DNA of 64,000 nucleotides from Aristolochia californica (GCA_029961685.1 JARWKL010000011.1:7816723-7880722); one strand, 5' to 3'. Positions 33,540 through 46,077 are shown, numbered from the stretch's first letter. Translations and numbers: made by a program. Notes: generated by a model from the sequence alone, not told the origin.

Positions 33540-35539
33540 TAAGAACTTAATTGGACAGAAACTATCAAAAAAAAGATGGGTGATATATGTATAAAATAGG
33601 TTGAAACCAGCCTCATATGATTTCAAATAGTGTGGGGATAATAATCACTAAAAAAGATAACATTTGTCACTCAAAGAACCACGATAAAAACCCATTTAGA
33701 GTACTCAAAAAAAATCTCAATGGACTTAAAAACACCCATATGTATATAAAAAGAGAAACCAACCGAATCAACGCACAGGAGGTTGGCTCAAAGGGGTATG
33801 CGAGAGTCAAAAAAAGGATTGTAGGAGAAAGGTAAGTGATAAAAAGGGGCATGTGAAGAAAAAATAACCACCGCAATCATAAGAAAGAGACTATAACGAT
33901 AGAAAAGTAACTTAACAAATTTAACCAAGTATGACCCCAAGATAATTTCACGAGGGTGAGCAAAAAATTTCAGAGTTGATGAAACAAAAGGTACACAACC
34001 AAGTAAAAAAGACACAAAACTTGAAAACAGCAATGACTATTGAAACTCTTATAATTGTATAACTTAACTTACAAGTTTTTGTTTTCAAATTGATTAGTCC
34101 ATATGAGCAAATTTTCTAATCAGATACTCAAAGAATTCCTATACGGAATACTTTCTAGATTCTGTACAATCAAAACATAAACTTTTCAATCATAGACTTT
34201 CCTAAATTAGACTTTCCAAAGATACAAGATTTATGGGATCAAAGAGGCTTAAGATGATAGTGTTGAAGTTAGATCAAAACTCTCTGATTAGAAAGACAAA
34301 TTTGGCAAAAAACTTAGATTTTAGGAGAGAAAAAAAATTCAATTCACGTCAATGCCTGGAGAGAAAATAGAAAGGAAAAGGAGAGATTTTTTAGGCTTAA
34401 GATGACCTTTGGTATTTCTGATATCAATATCTCCAAAAATATAACTCAGAATCACAAAAAGATTATTTTTCAAAAAATTAAAATCGAAGAGCTTTAATTT
34501 GATACCTAATTTGACACAAAAAGATTTCTTCTTGAATCTTTTATGACCTCTTGATTCTCTTCGTTCAATTTCTTGACCTTTACCAACTCCAATGCAAATA
34601 TCTCCTTAAAATATGGATCAAATTAGTATGAAATTTCTCTTCTAAAAATAAACTACTATGTCTTTCATAAAATTATAACTTCCCTTTATAAAATACACTT
34701 CTTTCAAGATAAATAATCTGATAGATTTTGGACTTTTTAATCTGGCCAAACTAAGTACTTTTTCTTCTTTGGCTAGCATGACCATTGACTCTTTTGATAT
34801 CGATATCTCCCTCTAGAAAAAATACTTACAGATATTTATTTTGATTTATATTTCTCCATATAAAGTCTCGTTCTTAATGCCATATAATGACACAAAATTT
34901 GAAGTTTTATGCTGCTACTCTAACCTTTTCTTGAAATCCGACCTTCGTTGCTTCAAATATCAATTTCTCTTTGTAAAAAATTCTGATTGCCAAAAATATT
35001 TTTGAGTTAGAAATTAGACTCGAATATATTTCCGCCATTATATAATTTGTAATATTAAAATCTCATTATGGAAGTTCAAACGCCAAGAAAACATTGGATA
35101 TTAGTATTGATAAGAGAAAAAAAGATAGAATACAAACTTAAATTACTAGAGATGATAAGTTAGAAAAGAATCACATTATCTTTGTGAGTTGACCAAGTCA
35201 ACTCATAGAACCTGCTCTGATACCATGTTCAATTTCTGGAAAAGAGAAAATTTTCACTAACTTGATGTAATCTAAGTGTATGAGCCCCTATTTATAATAG
35301 AGGAAAGTAGTAGAGTCCAATTACAATAAACTACCATTGTTTCAATTACACCCAAATTCTAACACTAAAAGATAAGTCCTAGCATAATTAAACAACTTAA
35401 CATGAATAAAAAACTAACTTAACTAAAACACCTTTTAATTGATACTCTTCTGTGAAACCCCTTTCCATAATAATTATGTCTCTATAAGACTTCTTATTTT
35501 GAGAGTCATGTAAGACTCTTCCATATCTACTCTTTAACA
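33540..35539 (-). mobile_element. Non-coding LTR element L, 3' end missing
   Basis: Minus-strand element with a 314-bp 5' LTR (35226-35539), an exact primer site in reverse sense (gctctgatacca, 35214-35225) and a 1.7-kb non-coding interior. Parts of the interior match G in inverted orientation and K (38880-39110) in the same orientation (ataataatcacta, ggacttaaaaacacccata). Its 3' LTR is absent; G adjoins it on the left. Confidence 0.72.
35226..35539 (-). repeat. Element L 5' LTR
   Basis: 314 bp, plus-strand sense tgttcaattt to ctctttaaca. TATA-like ctatttataatag near 35288. Confidence 0.75.
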
Positions 35540-36482
35540 AATGGGTTCTCTAAGGGATGATATTTTTTTATTGTGGGCTTGTCTCTGAGGCAAGGTACCA
35601 AAGAATGTATAGATTTTGGATAGTAGGTGTTCAAGGCACATGACCTATGATAAGAAGAAGTTTGTAGAACTCACACCGAAAGAGGGATGTCGTGTTACAT
35701 TTGTAGAATTAGTAGAGGTACCATCAAAGGAGTTGAAAAAATAGGTAGCTCCAAATTTTTCATATCCGATGAATATTATGTTTTACTTTACATTAGCCAA
35801 TTCTATGATAAAGGAAAAAAATCATTTGAAAAGGACAAATGCTTAGTAAAGAAAGAAAATGATAAAACCTTGTTATAGGGACACATAAGCAAAAATTTCT
35901 ATGTGATAAGTATTATTTACTTACCCTTTACAAGTGAAATTTGTTTGGGTGCAAATGTAGATGAATCTTGGTTATGGCACAAGAGGTTAAGGCATATAGG
36001 ACTAGACTCCTTGAATATGTTAGCAAGGAAAAAAATTGATGAGATGACTACCAATCAAAGGAAAAACCTTATGATGCTTGCCAACTTGGAAAGCAACACA
36101 ATTTTTTTCAAATCCAAGAATGTAGTCTTTACTACTCGACCTGTACAACTAATCCACATGGATTTAGTTGGAACTATCTGAACCTTGAATTTGAGTGGAA
36201 AACTTCTCGCCCTGGTGGTTGTTGATGACTACTCCAGATTTACATCAATGGATTTATTAGGCAATAAAGATGATGCATTTCTAGCCTTTTCCAGACTACG
36301 TGAAAAAGTACAAAAAGAGTGAGGCTATAGCATTGTCAAAATTAGAAATGACCATGAAGGAGAATTTGAGAATTCTCCTTTCGAGGACTATCATACTCAA
36401 CATAGCATTGAGCATTCTCTTTTAGCTCTTCGAACTCCTCAACAAAATGGAGTTGTTGAGAGAAATAATAGAAGCTTAATTG
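35540..36482 (+). pseudogene. Protease-integrase remnant of another copia lineage
   Basis: The protease motif reads DSRCSRHMTYDKKKF near 35612-35660; related plant copias have DSGCSRHMT, so the Gly is Arg. Pre-integrase WLWHKRLRHIGLDSLNML follows at about 35965. The integrase core has IHMDLVG, VVDDYSRFTSM and TPQQNGVVERNNRS (third Glu kept), with stops at 36181 and near 36320. The CSRHMT style resembles SIRE/Tork-like proteins and is unlike A-D, so this is a separate lineage. It is cut at 36482 by the element I LTR. Confidence 0.8.
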
Positions 36483-36829
36483 TGTTGGAAGATATGAATA
36501 AGTTGGAGTGTCATTGATGTAATTATCTTATGATTTTTGTCTACTGTTCACTCATTCTAGGGTGAAGTGTATAGTTGTAAAGCTTAGGGGGAAGTGTATA
36601 CATTTTGGCATCTATAAGTAAAGCTTAGGGAAAGGGTTAAAACACAAGTCCATAACCCTATACTTTCTCCTCTTTTCTCCCCAAAGTGTGCTCCACCCAT
36701 CTTCCTTTCTCTCCTAGATGTCCTCTCTCCTCTCTCCTCTCTTCTCTCTTCTCCTCCTCTCTTCTCCCTTTTCTTCTTCCTTCTCTCCTCCATCAAATAT
36801 CATAATGTATGGAATATTGAAAGCCAACA
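36483..36829 (+). repeat. Element I 5' LTR
   Basis: 347 bp, tgttggaagatatg to aaagccaaca, inserted into the integrase remnant. TATA-like ctataagtaa near 36613, then a long CT-rich tract (36690-36790). It is the inverted counterpart of the K LTR (38422-38729). Confidence 0.8.
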
Positions 36830-37440
36830 TGGTATCCGAGCAATGATTGATTTTCAGGATTCCAATTATTTTTTCCTATTCGACTTATGATCCATGAATG
36901 TGCTATTCGGTTTTGAAGATTGCCAGAGCTGCTGAATCGAAAAAGATAAGTTTTCCTGTTCAGTTGTTGATGATTTGGTGAAGTCCAGAGTGTTATCTGG
37001 ACGTGGCTCAGATTAATTAATGTTGATTGATGCTGTTAAATTACGTCTTCCTTGCATCTTCTGGTTGTGTGCATATTTTGGTGCTCTGAGTTCTGCAGAA
37101 TCTTCTTCAACAAGAAGTTTTTCTTTGTTCTTTTTGTCTATTACTGCTGGATGTAAACAGAAACTCAGAAATTTATGTGAAGGAATGTCAGAGAATAGAG
37201 GTACTGTAAGTCTCTGATTCCTTCTTAATTTTTCATTCTTATTGCTTGTTCTTGTGGGAAATCATCTCAATGTTCTGTTTTGGCAACTACTCTCATATTA
37301 CTGCTAGTTTTTCTTTTCTGATTGAGTTGGGTATTTGTCTCTGGCATTGCTGGAAAGACTCTGGTATGGCTTCAAAGGACTCTCCAAGGTGTCATTGCTG
37401 GAAAGACTCTTTAGTTAATTTAGGAAAATGTTGGAGGATT
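36830..37440 (+). other. Element I primer site and non-coding interior
   Basis: The primer site tggtatccgagc (36830-36841) is followed by about 600 bp without a recognisable domain. Two copies of tcattgctggaaagactc-like sequence occur at about 37348 and 37392. No 3' LTR was found, so element I is truncated or ends within later sequence. Confidence 0.6.
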
Positions 37441-37830
37441 CTAACAAAAATGACAAGATATACGACAAACACACGAAGTAGAATCACATAAAGAAGTTCA
37501 ATTGTGCATGGTGATAGGAACCACAACCACAAATATGACGAGAAGCAGTCTCACTTGGACACGAGTACTTTTATTGATTGTAAATACAAATGTTATATTT
37601 GAAAACACTTGGCTAGTAATTGTTTGAAGAAAGCATTAGTAAACTTTGTCAGAAGAGATGAGGAGACAAGCCAACAAATTGAGTAGACACCTAAGCATTC
37701 CATGTTGATTCTCAACATTGGTAGTGTTAACAAAATTGGAAGACAAGAAACAAATAGACCAGGCAAGATCCAAAGTACTTCGATGTGGTGGTGAATGACA
37801 GAGGGACAAAAGCATTGGTGGACATTGAAT
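37441..37830 (+). pseudogene. Possible Ty3/gypsy gag-protease remnant
   Basis: Translation in shifting plus frames shows a damaged zinc-knuckle-like CYI...KHLASNC near 37590. Next comes KKALVNFVRRDEE, and then FDVVVNDRGTKALVDI (about 37780-37830), which resembles the start of plant gypsy retropepsins (VNGRGTKALVDTGA-type). The catalytic DTG has been lost (DIE). A scrap, not a gene. Identification rests on short motifs only. Confidence 0.45.
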
Positions 37831-38421
37831 TAGACAAATGGAATCTAAAACCTAGAACCCTCCAACGGTATATAACACTAGCCCAACACTTGAGACTTAG
37901 GACCAACAATACAAACACCGAGACCCAATTAAGGGATTTTTAGCAACTCCCAAACAGCTTATACAAGTCTTGATTGGTTTAGAAATGCAACACATAAATG
38001 TTTAGCAAGTTAATGCATCACATATCCTCTTTTAATAAGTGGATATTACAATATAAAACAAGAACAAGATTGCAACCAATTCTAAGGTGAATCTACCAGA
38101 AACTTAGTGGCTTTAATGTATATGACATTAAAATAAATACATTCCAGAACACCACTCAAGCTAGCTATCTGGCAAGTTTTCTAAATCAGACATTTAATGT
38201 GAAAATTAGGGAATGATGTAAAAATTCATTACCAAACTCCCACCAATAAAAAACCAAGTGTTTTAAACTTATATTTAATTAAATGAACAAAAATTCTTAG
38301 ATTTGAGTGAAGGGAGACTAGGGCATGTGTCATAAGAGAAAAGGGAGAAAGCAGACTTGAGGGCATGAGTTATGTTTTCTCTCCTACTTCTCTTCTTATT
38401 TATAGTTTTAGGGTAGACACC
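37831..38421. other. Unassigned non-coding stretch
   Basis: AT-rich, with no coding signal or repeat that I can assign, between the gypsy scrap and the K LTR. Confidence 0.4.
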
Positions 38422-38729
38422 TATTGATTTTCAGTATTCCATAGGTAATAAGGTTAAGCAAAGGAGAGAAGAAAGAAGGGAGAAAAAGAAGAGAGGAGAG
38501 AGTATGATACACGTCCAAGAGAGAAAAGAGAGAAGAATACGTGAGGGAAAAAGGAGGAAGAAATTAGGGTCTTGGACTTAGTCCAAACCCTCCCCTATAA
38601 GTTATATTTATAGGTATCAAAAGTATCAATATTACAAGTATACCTTCACCCTAATAAGAGTGAATAAGAGATTAAAAAACGTAAACTAACTACATCAGTG
38701 CCACCCTAATTACATCATATCTTCCAACA
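38422..38729 (-). repeat. Element K 3' LTR
   Basis: 308 bp, plus-strand sense tattgattttcag to atcttccaaca. The reverse complement starts TGTTGGAAGATATGA like the I LTR. TATA-like tatatttatag near 38606. Confidence 0.78.
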
Positions 38730-40111
38730 CTCCCCCTCAAGCTTAGAGGTAATGGCAGTGATCCCAGCTTGAACCAAATAACATAGATGTAGTAATAAGC
38801 TCCTTCATCATGGTGTCCCAAGGATAAGCACGACACCAAGTACAAACTCTCAAAGCGTAGAAATGGGTGATAAAACATAAGTCGAAACCAACCTCAAAGG
38901 GTTTCAAACAAATATAGTGATAATAATCACTAAAGTGGGTAATGTTTATCATTCACAAGACGACATTAAAAGACCAACAGGTACCAATAAAAATCACAAA
39001 GGACTTAAAAACACCCATATAAATAAAAGGAACCAACCAAAATAATGCTCCAAAAGGGTTGGCCAATAGGAGTAAGTAAGAGTCAAATAAAGGATGGTAG
39101 GAGGAAGGTTGCCGAATAACTAATGAGTAATGGGAAAAGAGGAAGATAAGACGTTGAGGCCACCATGTACTTTATTTTTCTAAGAAATTCAAATTTTGCA
39201 TTAGACGAACCAATGCCGACAATAGTCAGTGAATAATGAACCCAAGGCAAGCGATCGAGGAATTATATAAAAAATAGTGAAAATCCTTCATAACAATAAG
39301 GATACATGAGATAATCTGCAGTGAGTCCATCCTTGAGTAAGGAAGTTGTGCACTAAGTAATAAGCTTGTATTTGAATGACAAGCTACTATATAAATCAAG
39401 AACTAAAATGAGTCCTAAAATTGAGCAGTGAAACTCTCATGTGACACTAGATGCTGATCTGGTGATTTGAGTATATAAACTTGGATTCTTCAGTGGGAAT
39501 CCAATTATGTGATCTTCAATTCTTAGTGGCAAAGACAACGCTCCAGGAAGACAAAACTATTACAGAAACATCGACATCATTCTAATTGTTCACTTCGAAA
39601 CAAGCATAGTGATAGACTAATTGCAGTTGTGTTTGTAGTTGTTGTTAGAAACACCAAGGCTATCTGACAACTCCAACCAGATTAAGCCAATTCAGTAGCT
39701 TATAAAAATGAACATTAACAAGTAGCAGAAACGTGACCAGAGAATCAATAAACCCAAACTTATGCTGATTCACCAGTTAGAAAAAAACAGCAAGATATCA
39801 ACGTGACATGTCTCAGCAATTAATCATAACCGGTGTGGAAAGAATCCCATTGTTGATTACAGTAGTTGATTCACCAACTTGATAAAACAACCAACTGAAA
39901 CTTCTTTATGCTGGAGGCACGTAGATGAATTTTCATCATGCTAGAATTTAAACACATGCCGATTCACCAGCTAAATAAAACAAACCACATGAACAACATC
40001 AAGTGCAAGACGACTTGTAGCAACATGTGCTGGAATTCAAGAGAGAAGAGAAGGCAGTAGCTGCTTCTCTTACGAACGCAGGTGACTAAGTGTTCAACAA
40101 CGTGTTATAGC

Positions 40112-40607
40112 TTGTTAGAAAAATTCCAGAATATTAAGTTGTTGAACCTAATTAACGCATTACGCTGAGTCGGTACATGGATCCACCTTCGCGGTAAGGT
40201 CGTCTTGGGGATTAGAAGAGGGGTGGATCCCCCCCAAAAAGGTCCACTATATATTGATTGTTGTTTCATTAAGGGTAGTTTAAGAATTTTACTCTTGTAT
40301 TGAGGTTGCCCTAGTTTTCTCTTTATATTTGGGGCACCACTATTAGGGTTTGATCATTCGAGGGGCATCATAAGTTGCGGCCAGAAAAGGTTAGAGAAAA
40401 ACACATGTGAGTGTGTGTGATTTCTCTTGTAAACTATTCCATCTTCATAGTGAATTAATGCAACGGCATATGACATGACGTAGTCTCACTTTGAGGCGAA
40501 CTTGTATAAATCTTATGTATTTTTCCGTGCTTGCTTTTCCTTTATTTTGTGATTATTATTATTACTCTCGTTAGTTTGGAATTAGGGCATCTAATTCCTA
40601 ACTCGAA
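40112..40607. mobile_element. Solo LTR-like insertion, 496 bp
   Basis: Flanked by atagc on both sides (40107-40111 and 40608-40612). It starts ttgttagaaa and ends ttcctaactcgaa, so the ends are TGTTAG/CTAACt-like but imperfect. The stretch gacgtagtctcactttgagg (near 40478) followed by gcgaac resembles the conserved downstream part of many plant LTRs. A hairpin ggaattag/ctaattcc sits near the right end. No coding sequence. Confidence 0.6.
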
Positions 40608-41410
40608 ATAGCAGCAACGTGTTGATTAATAGAGAATAAATTCTGAAGTTATATAATGCTTCAAAGCAGCATGGACGATAATAGCAACGTATCAATATTG
40701 TTGTTGTTCCTGAATGCTTACCAAGATCTATTGTTGTTGCTGATCCCAACTCTAATCACTACCGTGTATTGCCAAACACTCCCTCTTCCTCTCAGGGATC
40801 TATCAAAAACAGAAATATGAAGTCCTCTACATGGAGTTCGCTACGTTGTCTAGAATAAGGTAGAAGAGAACCATAATTCAACTACTATAAATACTTCTCC
40901 AAGCAGAGAATGGTAGATGAGAATCAAGAGATAGGCACCAACAACAAATAAAATCTGATCTTAAACTCTGCTGTAAGAAGCAGATAGCAGTAATATCAAA
41001 ACGGAGAAGAGTGATATCTTCCTTGTGCTGCTCAGAAATAATCTCTATTGTTGGTATACTCAGGATAGAGAAACTAGAGAGAGCAACCTTTGAAACTGAG
41101 CCGATCGTATCTGAGTAGCCACACCAGCTACTATTAATCAATATGTTCAGCCTTGTCAATACCAACAAAATTTAATAACTGAAGACAATGAATCGAATCC
41201 TTTGATAATCTCCAAAAGATGAGAGGATATCTAATAACCAAAAAAAAAAACAACAATTGCACAGTAGAATCCCGATGAAGAAGTGTGATATCAATCCCAG
41301 GAATGTGAGATAACTCTGAATTTTGAAGCCAAAATCTCACTGGATTATAGCAACAACATTGTGAAATATTTCCTCCCTTTATTTTATATTCCTTGACTGA
41401 AACGGAAACT

Positions 41411-41500
41411 TTCCAAACATAACCTTTCCATGTTTATCACTTCCAAAGACAAACATTCCAAACATAACCTTTCCATGTTTATCACTTCCAAAGACAAACA
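41411..41500 (+). repeat. Direct tandem duplication, 45-bp unit x2
   Basis: The unit beginning ttccaaacataacc is repeated once, identical by eye, with a partial third start (ttccaaac) after it. Confidence 0.85.
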
Positions 41501-42012
41501 TTCCAAACTTTTCAAACCACAACGTGTAGATTATTACAAGTCCAAATAGAAAAAATAATCTTTCAATACTGTAATAACTTTACAATGTCTATTCACAATC
41601 AATGTGAGCCTTTATCCCGAGATAACTTCATCAAGCAAGGAGTTTTGAACAGAGTCGTAACCAGTTTCTTCAAATAGAAGGGTTCATCAAGAGAAGGCAG
41701 CAAAATGGGTGGAAGCAGTCAAGAAATAACAAAAAGGATTCAAAAAAGAGATATGAACTCTTGTAAACTCCAACATATTAATTCTAAATCTTGTGAGACT
41801 TCTTGCTGTAAGAATCATATAGAGATAAGATAGGATCCCTAATATCCCTAATTATCATGATTATCCAAATCTACATACATCAAGGAAAGATAAATCAATT
41901 ATATTAATCAAGGAAGATTACCAAATCTTCCAACTCATGTGATAAGGATGCCAACTGTGTGATGACTCATCATGCCATCTCACGTGATCATGGTGGGTCC
42001 CACCTTGTAACA

Positions 42013-43785
42013 CCCCCCTCAAGCTAGGGGTAAGAAAATATCTTAAATGTTGAGCTTGTTGCAGATGGTGGACAAGATCTAATGAGTGACTAATTTGGTG
42101 AGAATATCTGCAACTTACCCTTGTGAGGAGATATGTTTGAGATATAATATGTCGGCTTGGAATTTCTCTCGTATGAAATGGCATTCTACTTCAATGTGCT
42201 TTGTTCTCTCATAGAAGACCGGATTATAGGAGATATGTATTTCCACCTGATTATCACAATGTAGATCCATAAGAGCTTCTTTATAGAATCCCAGTTTAGT
42301 AAGAAGTGATCTGATCCATAGAAGCTCACTAACTCTGTGTGTCATGGCCCTGTATTATGCTTCTGCACTAGACCCTGCAAGTACATTTTGCATCTTGCTT
42401 CTTCATATAACCAATTTCCCTCCAACCATTGTACAATATTCCAAAGTAGATTTTCTGTCATCCGAGGATCCAACCAAGTCTACATCTGAGAACCCTTCTA
42501 TGTTGAAGTGACCATGGTTCTTATAGAGAAGCCCTCTTCCTGGAGCTCCTTTAAAATATTGCAAAATTCTTTCTATTGCTTGCCAATGAGTAAGTTGTGG
42601 TCTGTGCATGTATTGACTCACCACACTTACTATATATGATATATCCGGCCTTATTACACAGAGATAAATGAGTTTCCCCATAAGTCTTTGATATTTTTCA
42701 ATATCCACATCTTTTCTAGTGTCTACAAAAAAATTTGTATTCGAATCCATAGGGGTTTCTCCTGGTGTACACCCCATCATTTATGTCTCCTCTAGTAGAT
42801 CAAATACATACTTCCTTTTAGGTAGTATAATCCCATGTTTGGACTGTAGTACTTCAATACCCAAAAATTATTTTAGTCTACGATCTTTTGTCTTGAATTC
42901 ATCACATATCTTTTCCTTGCTTTCCTAAATGCCCTCGGGATCACTACCGATTAAGACAATATCATCAACATATACGGCAAAAATCAGTTTGCCTTTAGAT
43001 GTGTCTTTAAGAAATAAGAGTAATCTATGGAACATATATGAAATCTGGCCTGTATGAGTGCTTGGCTAAATTTATCAAATCGTGCACGAGGAGACTGTTT
43101 CAGACCATAAAGAGATTTCTTCAATCGACATACTGACTCCCCCTCAACCACAAATCCAGATGGTTGTTACATATAAATTTCTTCCTTTATGTCCCCATTG
43201 AGAAAAGCCTTTTTCACGTCAAGCAAATGGACCGACCAAGAAGAATTAACAGTAAGAGATAATAAAATACCTATCAAGTTTATTTTGGCCACCAGAGAGA
43301 ATGTTTCCTCATAATTGATCCCATAACACTGCATATAGCCTTTAGCAATAAGGCGGGCCTTAAGGCGAGCAACTGACCTATCCGAATTGTGTTTAACTAT
43401 AAAAACTCACTTAAAACCGACACATTTTTTATCTGATGGAAGAGGAACTAAAGCCCATGTCTGATTTTCATAGAGTGTCTGCATTTCTTCGTCCATTGTT
43501 GCCTTCCACCCTAGATGTATTAGAGTCTCTTGATAGAACTATGGGACTGAGATGGAGGAGATAGGTGCAACAAATTGACAACATGAAGAGGATAAACGAT
43601 GGTGAGACACAAAATTGGATATGGGGTGAGAATTAGAGGGCCTAGTGCAAGTTCTGGGTTCTTTTCTTAAGGCAATGGGTCGAGTAACGTATTGTGGTTC
43701 AAAAGGAATAAGAGAAGATGAATTTACCTCGATGGGATCTGTAAACTCCGATTGACTTACCTCGAGATGAATAACATCGTTGGAA
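42013..43785 (-). pseudogene. Copia element H: RNase H, RT and integrase tail
   Basis: The 3' half of a copia related to A-D. The 3' LTR ends at 42012 (ccttgtaaca, plus sense); its left edge is unresolved. The purine tract cccccctcaag (reverse sense) follows. RNase H frame 42345-42115 has LHCDNQVEIHI and KHIEVECHFIREKFQ. RT C-terminus 42780-42403 has VDIEKYQRLMGKLIYL and EGFSDVDLVGS. The catalytic box at about 42960-42975 reads YVDD. The N-terminal RT words sit at 43100-43480, and the linker QYVTRPIALRKE and NFVSHHRLS at about 43560-43700. Homology ends near 43785. Confidence 0.83.
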
Positions 43786-44329
43786 AAGAAGAGAGAGCGA
43801 AAGAGAAAGACAAAGAGAGTGGCAAAGAGAAAGGAATAGCCAAGAAAGAAGAAGGAAGTAGAGATTGTAGAGCGACAAGAGGAAGTGGCAATGCGATAAG
43901 TCTGAAAATGAGTCATTTGTTTCCCTCTCTTCTTTGTTCCCTTTAGATTTCCTGGATTTTTTGTTGGTGACTCTTGAGAAAGCGAACCCGTTGTTCTTTT
44001 AGATAGATAGAGTTGAATTACGTCAAATAGGTTCTTCTTCGATATTAAGGAGCTTAGCATATATAAATTATTTTGAAGGGTGCGTACGACCGTAGTAAAA
44101 TGAAGAATATTTCTTAATTAGGTTTTATTTAGAGGGTTTATCTTTTAATTTTTTTTAGGAAGTAAAGTTTCGAAATGTACGTCAACCTAAGCTAGAGTAA
44201 GCTTTATTTTGGGGAAGATATCTATAATCTTTTAAGATGTTTGGGTATTTGAGTATGGGTTCCTCTCTTGCTTCTTTTCTTATTTATATATTTCTGGTAT
44301 TGTTGATTTAGTATTTTGTTTTCTATTAA
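43786..44329. other. Unassigned non-coding stretch
   Basis: Opens with a purine-rich run (gaaaagaagagagagcg), then ordinary AT-rich sequence. No gene or repeat recognised. Confidence 0.4.
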
Positions 44330-45200
44330 GTTGATGCATCTAATATGCATGCACACAAATGGTGATGAATGGTAATATGTTTGGTATTTAGTCGTTAGCC
44401 TTTAGTATTGGTGTAGTGGAACCAATAATCACTTGTAGGTGTTCTTACTCATTAATTAATTGAATCTTGCATTATCTTGTTTATAGTTATTCAGTTCATC
44501 CTATATTCCAAATTGTACTATGTATGAGGTTCCTAGTTGTTAGTTGTTAGTAATAGTGAAGTCAATGACTAATTGTAGGTGTTCTTACTTGTTAATGAAT
44601 TGCATCTTGTGCTATATTGTATGCAATTAATCAATTCTGTCTTATATTCCTTTTTGTACCATGTTTGATTTTCTCAATTGTTAGTTGTTGATAACAGTGA
44701 AATCAATAACCACTTGTAGGTGTTCTTACTTGTTAAAAAATTTTCTTGTATTAAATTGCATGCATCTATTCAGTTCTATCCTATATTCCAAATTGTACTA
44801 TGTATGAGGTTCCTAGTTGTTAGTTGTTAGTAATAGTGGAGTCAATGACTAATTGTAGGTGTTCTTACTTGTTAATGAATTGCATCTCGTGTTATATTGT
44901 ATGCAATTAATCAATTCTATCTTATATTCCTTTTTGTACCATGTTTGATTTTCTCAATTGTTAGTTGTTGATAACAGTGAAATCAATAACCACTTGTAGG
45001 TGTTCTTACTTGTTAAAAAAATTTCTTGTATTAAATTGCATGCGTCTATCCAGTTCTATCCTATATTCCTTTCTATAACATGAATGAGGTTCTTTAGTTT
45101 GTTAGTTGATGGTAATAGTGGAGTTATTAAGCACTTGTAGATGTTCCTTACTTGTTGATAAATGGTATCTTCTATTGTGTTTTATGCCGCAATTAAATTC
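44330..45200 (+). repeat. Tandem repeat, 140-bp units in 280-bp higher-order pairs
   Basis: The anchor word tgtaggtgttctta recurs with first base-pair positions 44438, 44578, 44719, 44858, 44999 and (variant) 45140, a spacing of 139-141 bp, so about six units. Units alternate between two types: one has gtcaatgactaattg, the other aaatcaataaccacttg. Units two apart (280 bp) are nearly identical over 44480-45040. This is higher-order organisation as in satellites, but in a short array. Confidence 0.9.
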
Positions 45201-45596
45201 TGTTCCATTTTCTTTCTGTTGGGGTACGTATGAAGTTATAGAGAATCATTGATGAGTACACATGAATTTCTTTATGTCAATATTGTTACAGAGCAGTGGG
45301 GAATTTGGTCCTCAACTAGGTAACCATAAGAGGATTATGTGGAGCTTATCAGTTGTCTAACAAGATGATGTGGGTCTTTCTTGGAACACCGAGTGACATA
45401 TCTGGACCTCTTTTGGGATGTCGATTGAGGGATAAAAATATAAAATTGGCCAATGCTATGTGTGGACATATTAAATATGACTCAAAAAATGTTGTGTTTC
45501 ATCTACAATGAGTAAGGATGACATCAAGTGACCAATGAGGGTAATTATGTGTTTAAACTAATTAATACATTGATTCTCAGTCTTTATGATGAAGAT
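45201..45596. other. Unassigned non-coding stretch
   Basis: No coding or repeat signal recognised between the tandem array and the left inverted repeat. Confidence 0.4.
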
Positions 45597-45956
45597 GTTA
45601 ACCGTTTCTCATGAGAAACAGTTTCTCATAGAGACACAATTGAACTCAACTTCTGGCAGTTGCAACTCCCTACAGTTGCAACTCCCTCGATAATATGATG
45701 CCATGATTAACCTTGATGGGAGGTTGGCTAAAACTATCTACGGTTTGGTCCCCTATCTTGTAACTCGCTCACCCCTTCAGTTTTACACTATCACTAAGAG
45801 TGATCAGAGAGCGGAAGTGCCAAATAGAAGCCGAGAACGATGGTGATTTCTACGGAATCTGATCGTATGGACGGAGGTATGATTTTTGGCTTCCGTTTAT
45901 ATTTTTTATTCAAAGAATTTGATGAGGATAATTAGAAATTCATGTTAAGTTTACAG
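45597..45956 (+). repeat. Left arm of the 350-bp inverted repeat around J
   Basis: Runs from gttaaccgtttctcatg to aagtttacag. It is the reverse complement of 51862-52204 with moderate divergence. The outer end holds the palindrome gtttctcatgagaaac. Internally gttgcaactccctacagttgcaactccct is a short tandem duplication. Its content resembles a retrotransposon LTR (an inference). Confidence 0.85.
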
Positions 45957-45957
45957 T

Positions 45958-46077
45958 TTTCCGATACCAGACGGTGCTTGTGGTGATCACGGCCACGCAC
46001 CAACATCTATTCGTCGTTCGGGTCTACCTTCGTCGTAAAAACAATGCTCCTCACATAAACAAAGAGTGAGAAGGAAT
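45958..46077 (+). repeat. 120-bp repeat, left copy
   Basis: tttccgataccagacgg to gagaaggaat. It is in direct orientation with 51714-51833, differing at about 11 positions. It lies 1 bp inside the left inverted arm. Confidence 0.88.

Larger units (their letters stand above)
38422..41400 (-). mobile_element. Non-coding LTR element K, 5' end unresolved
   Basis: The 3' LTR (38422-38729) and its reverse-sense purine tract ctccccctcaag (38730-38741) are clear. The interior has no pol domain and matches L in the same orientation at 38850-39110. A solo LTR (40112-40607) interrupts it. No 5' LTR or primer site was recognised, so the right boundary is an estimate. The LTR type links K to I, G and F. 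Confidence 0.65.

Noticed and set aside
33667..34033. Minus-strand hydrophobic ORFs as a membrane protein gene
   Set aside because: They overlap a plus ORF, lie in the non-coding interior of element L, and the homologous part of K has no such frame.
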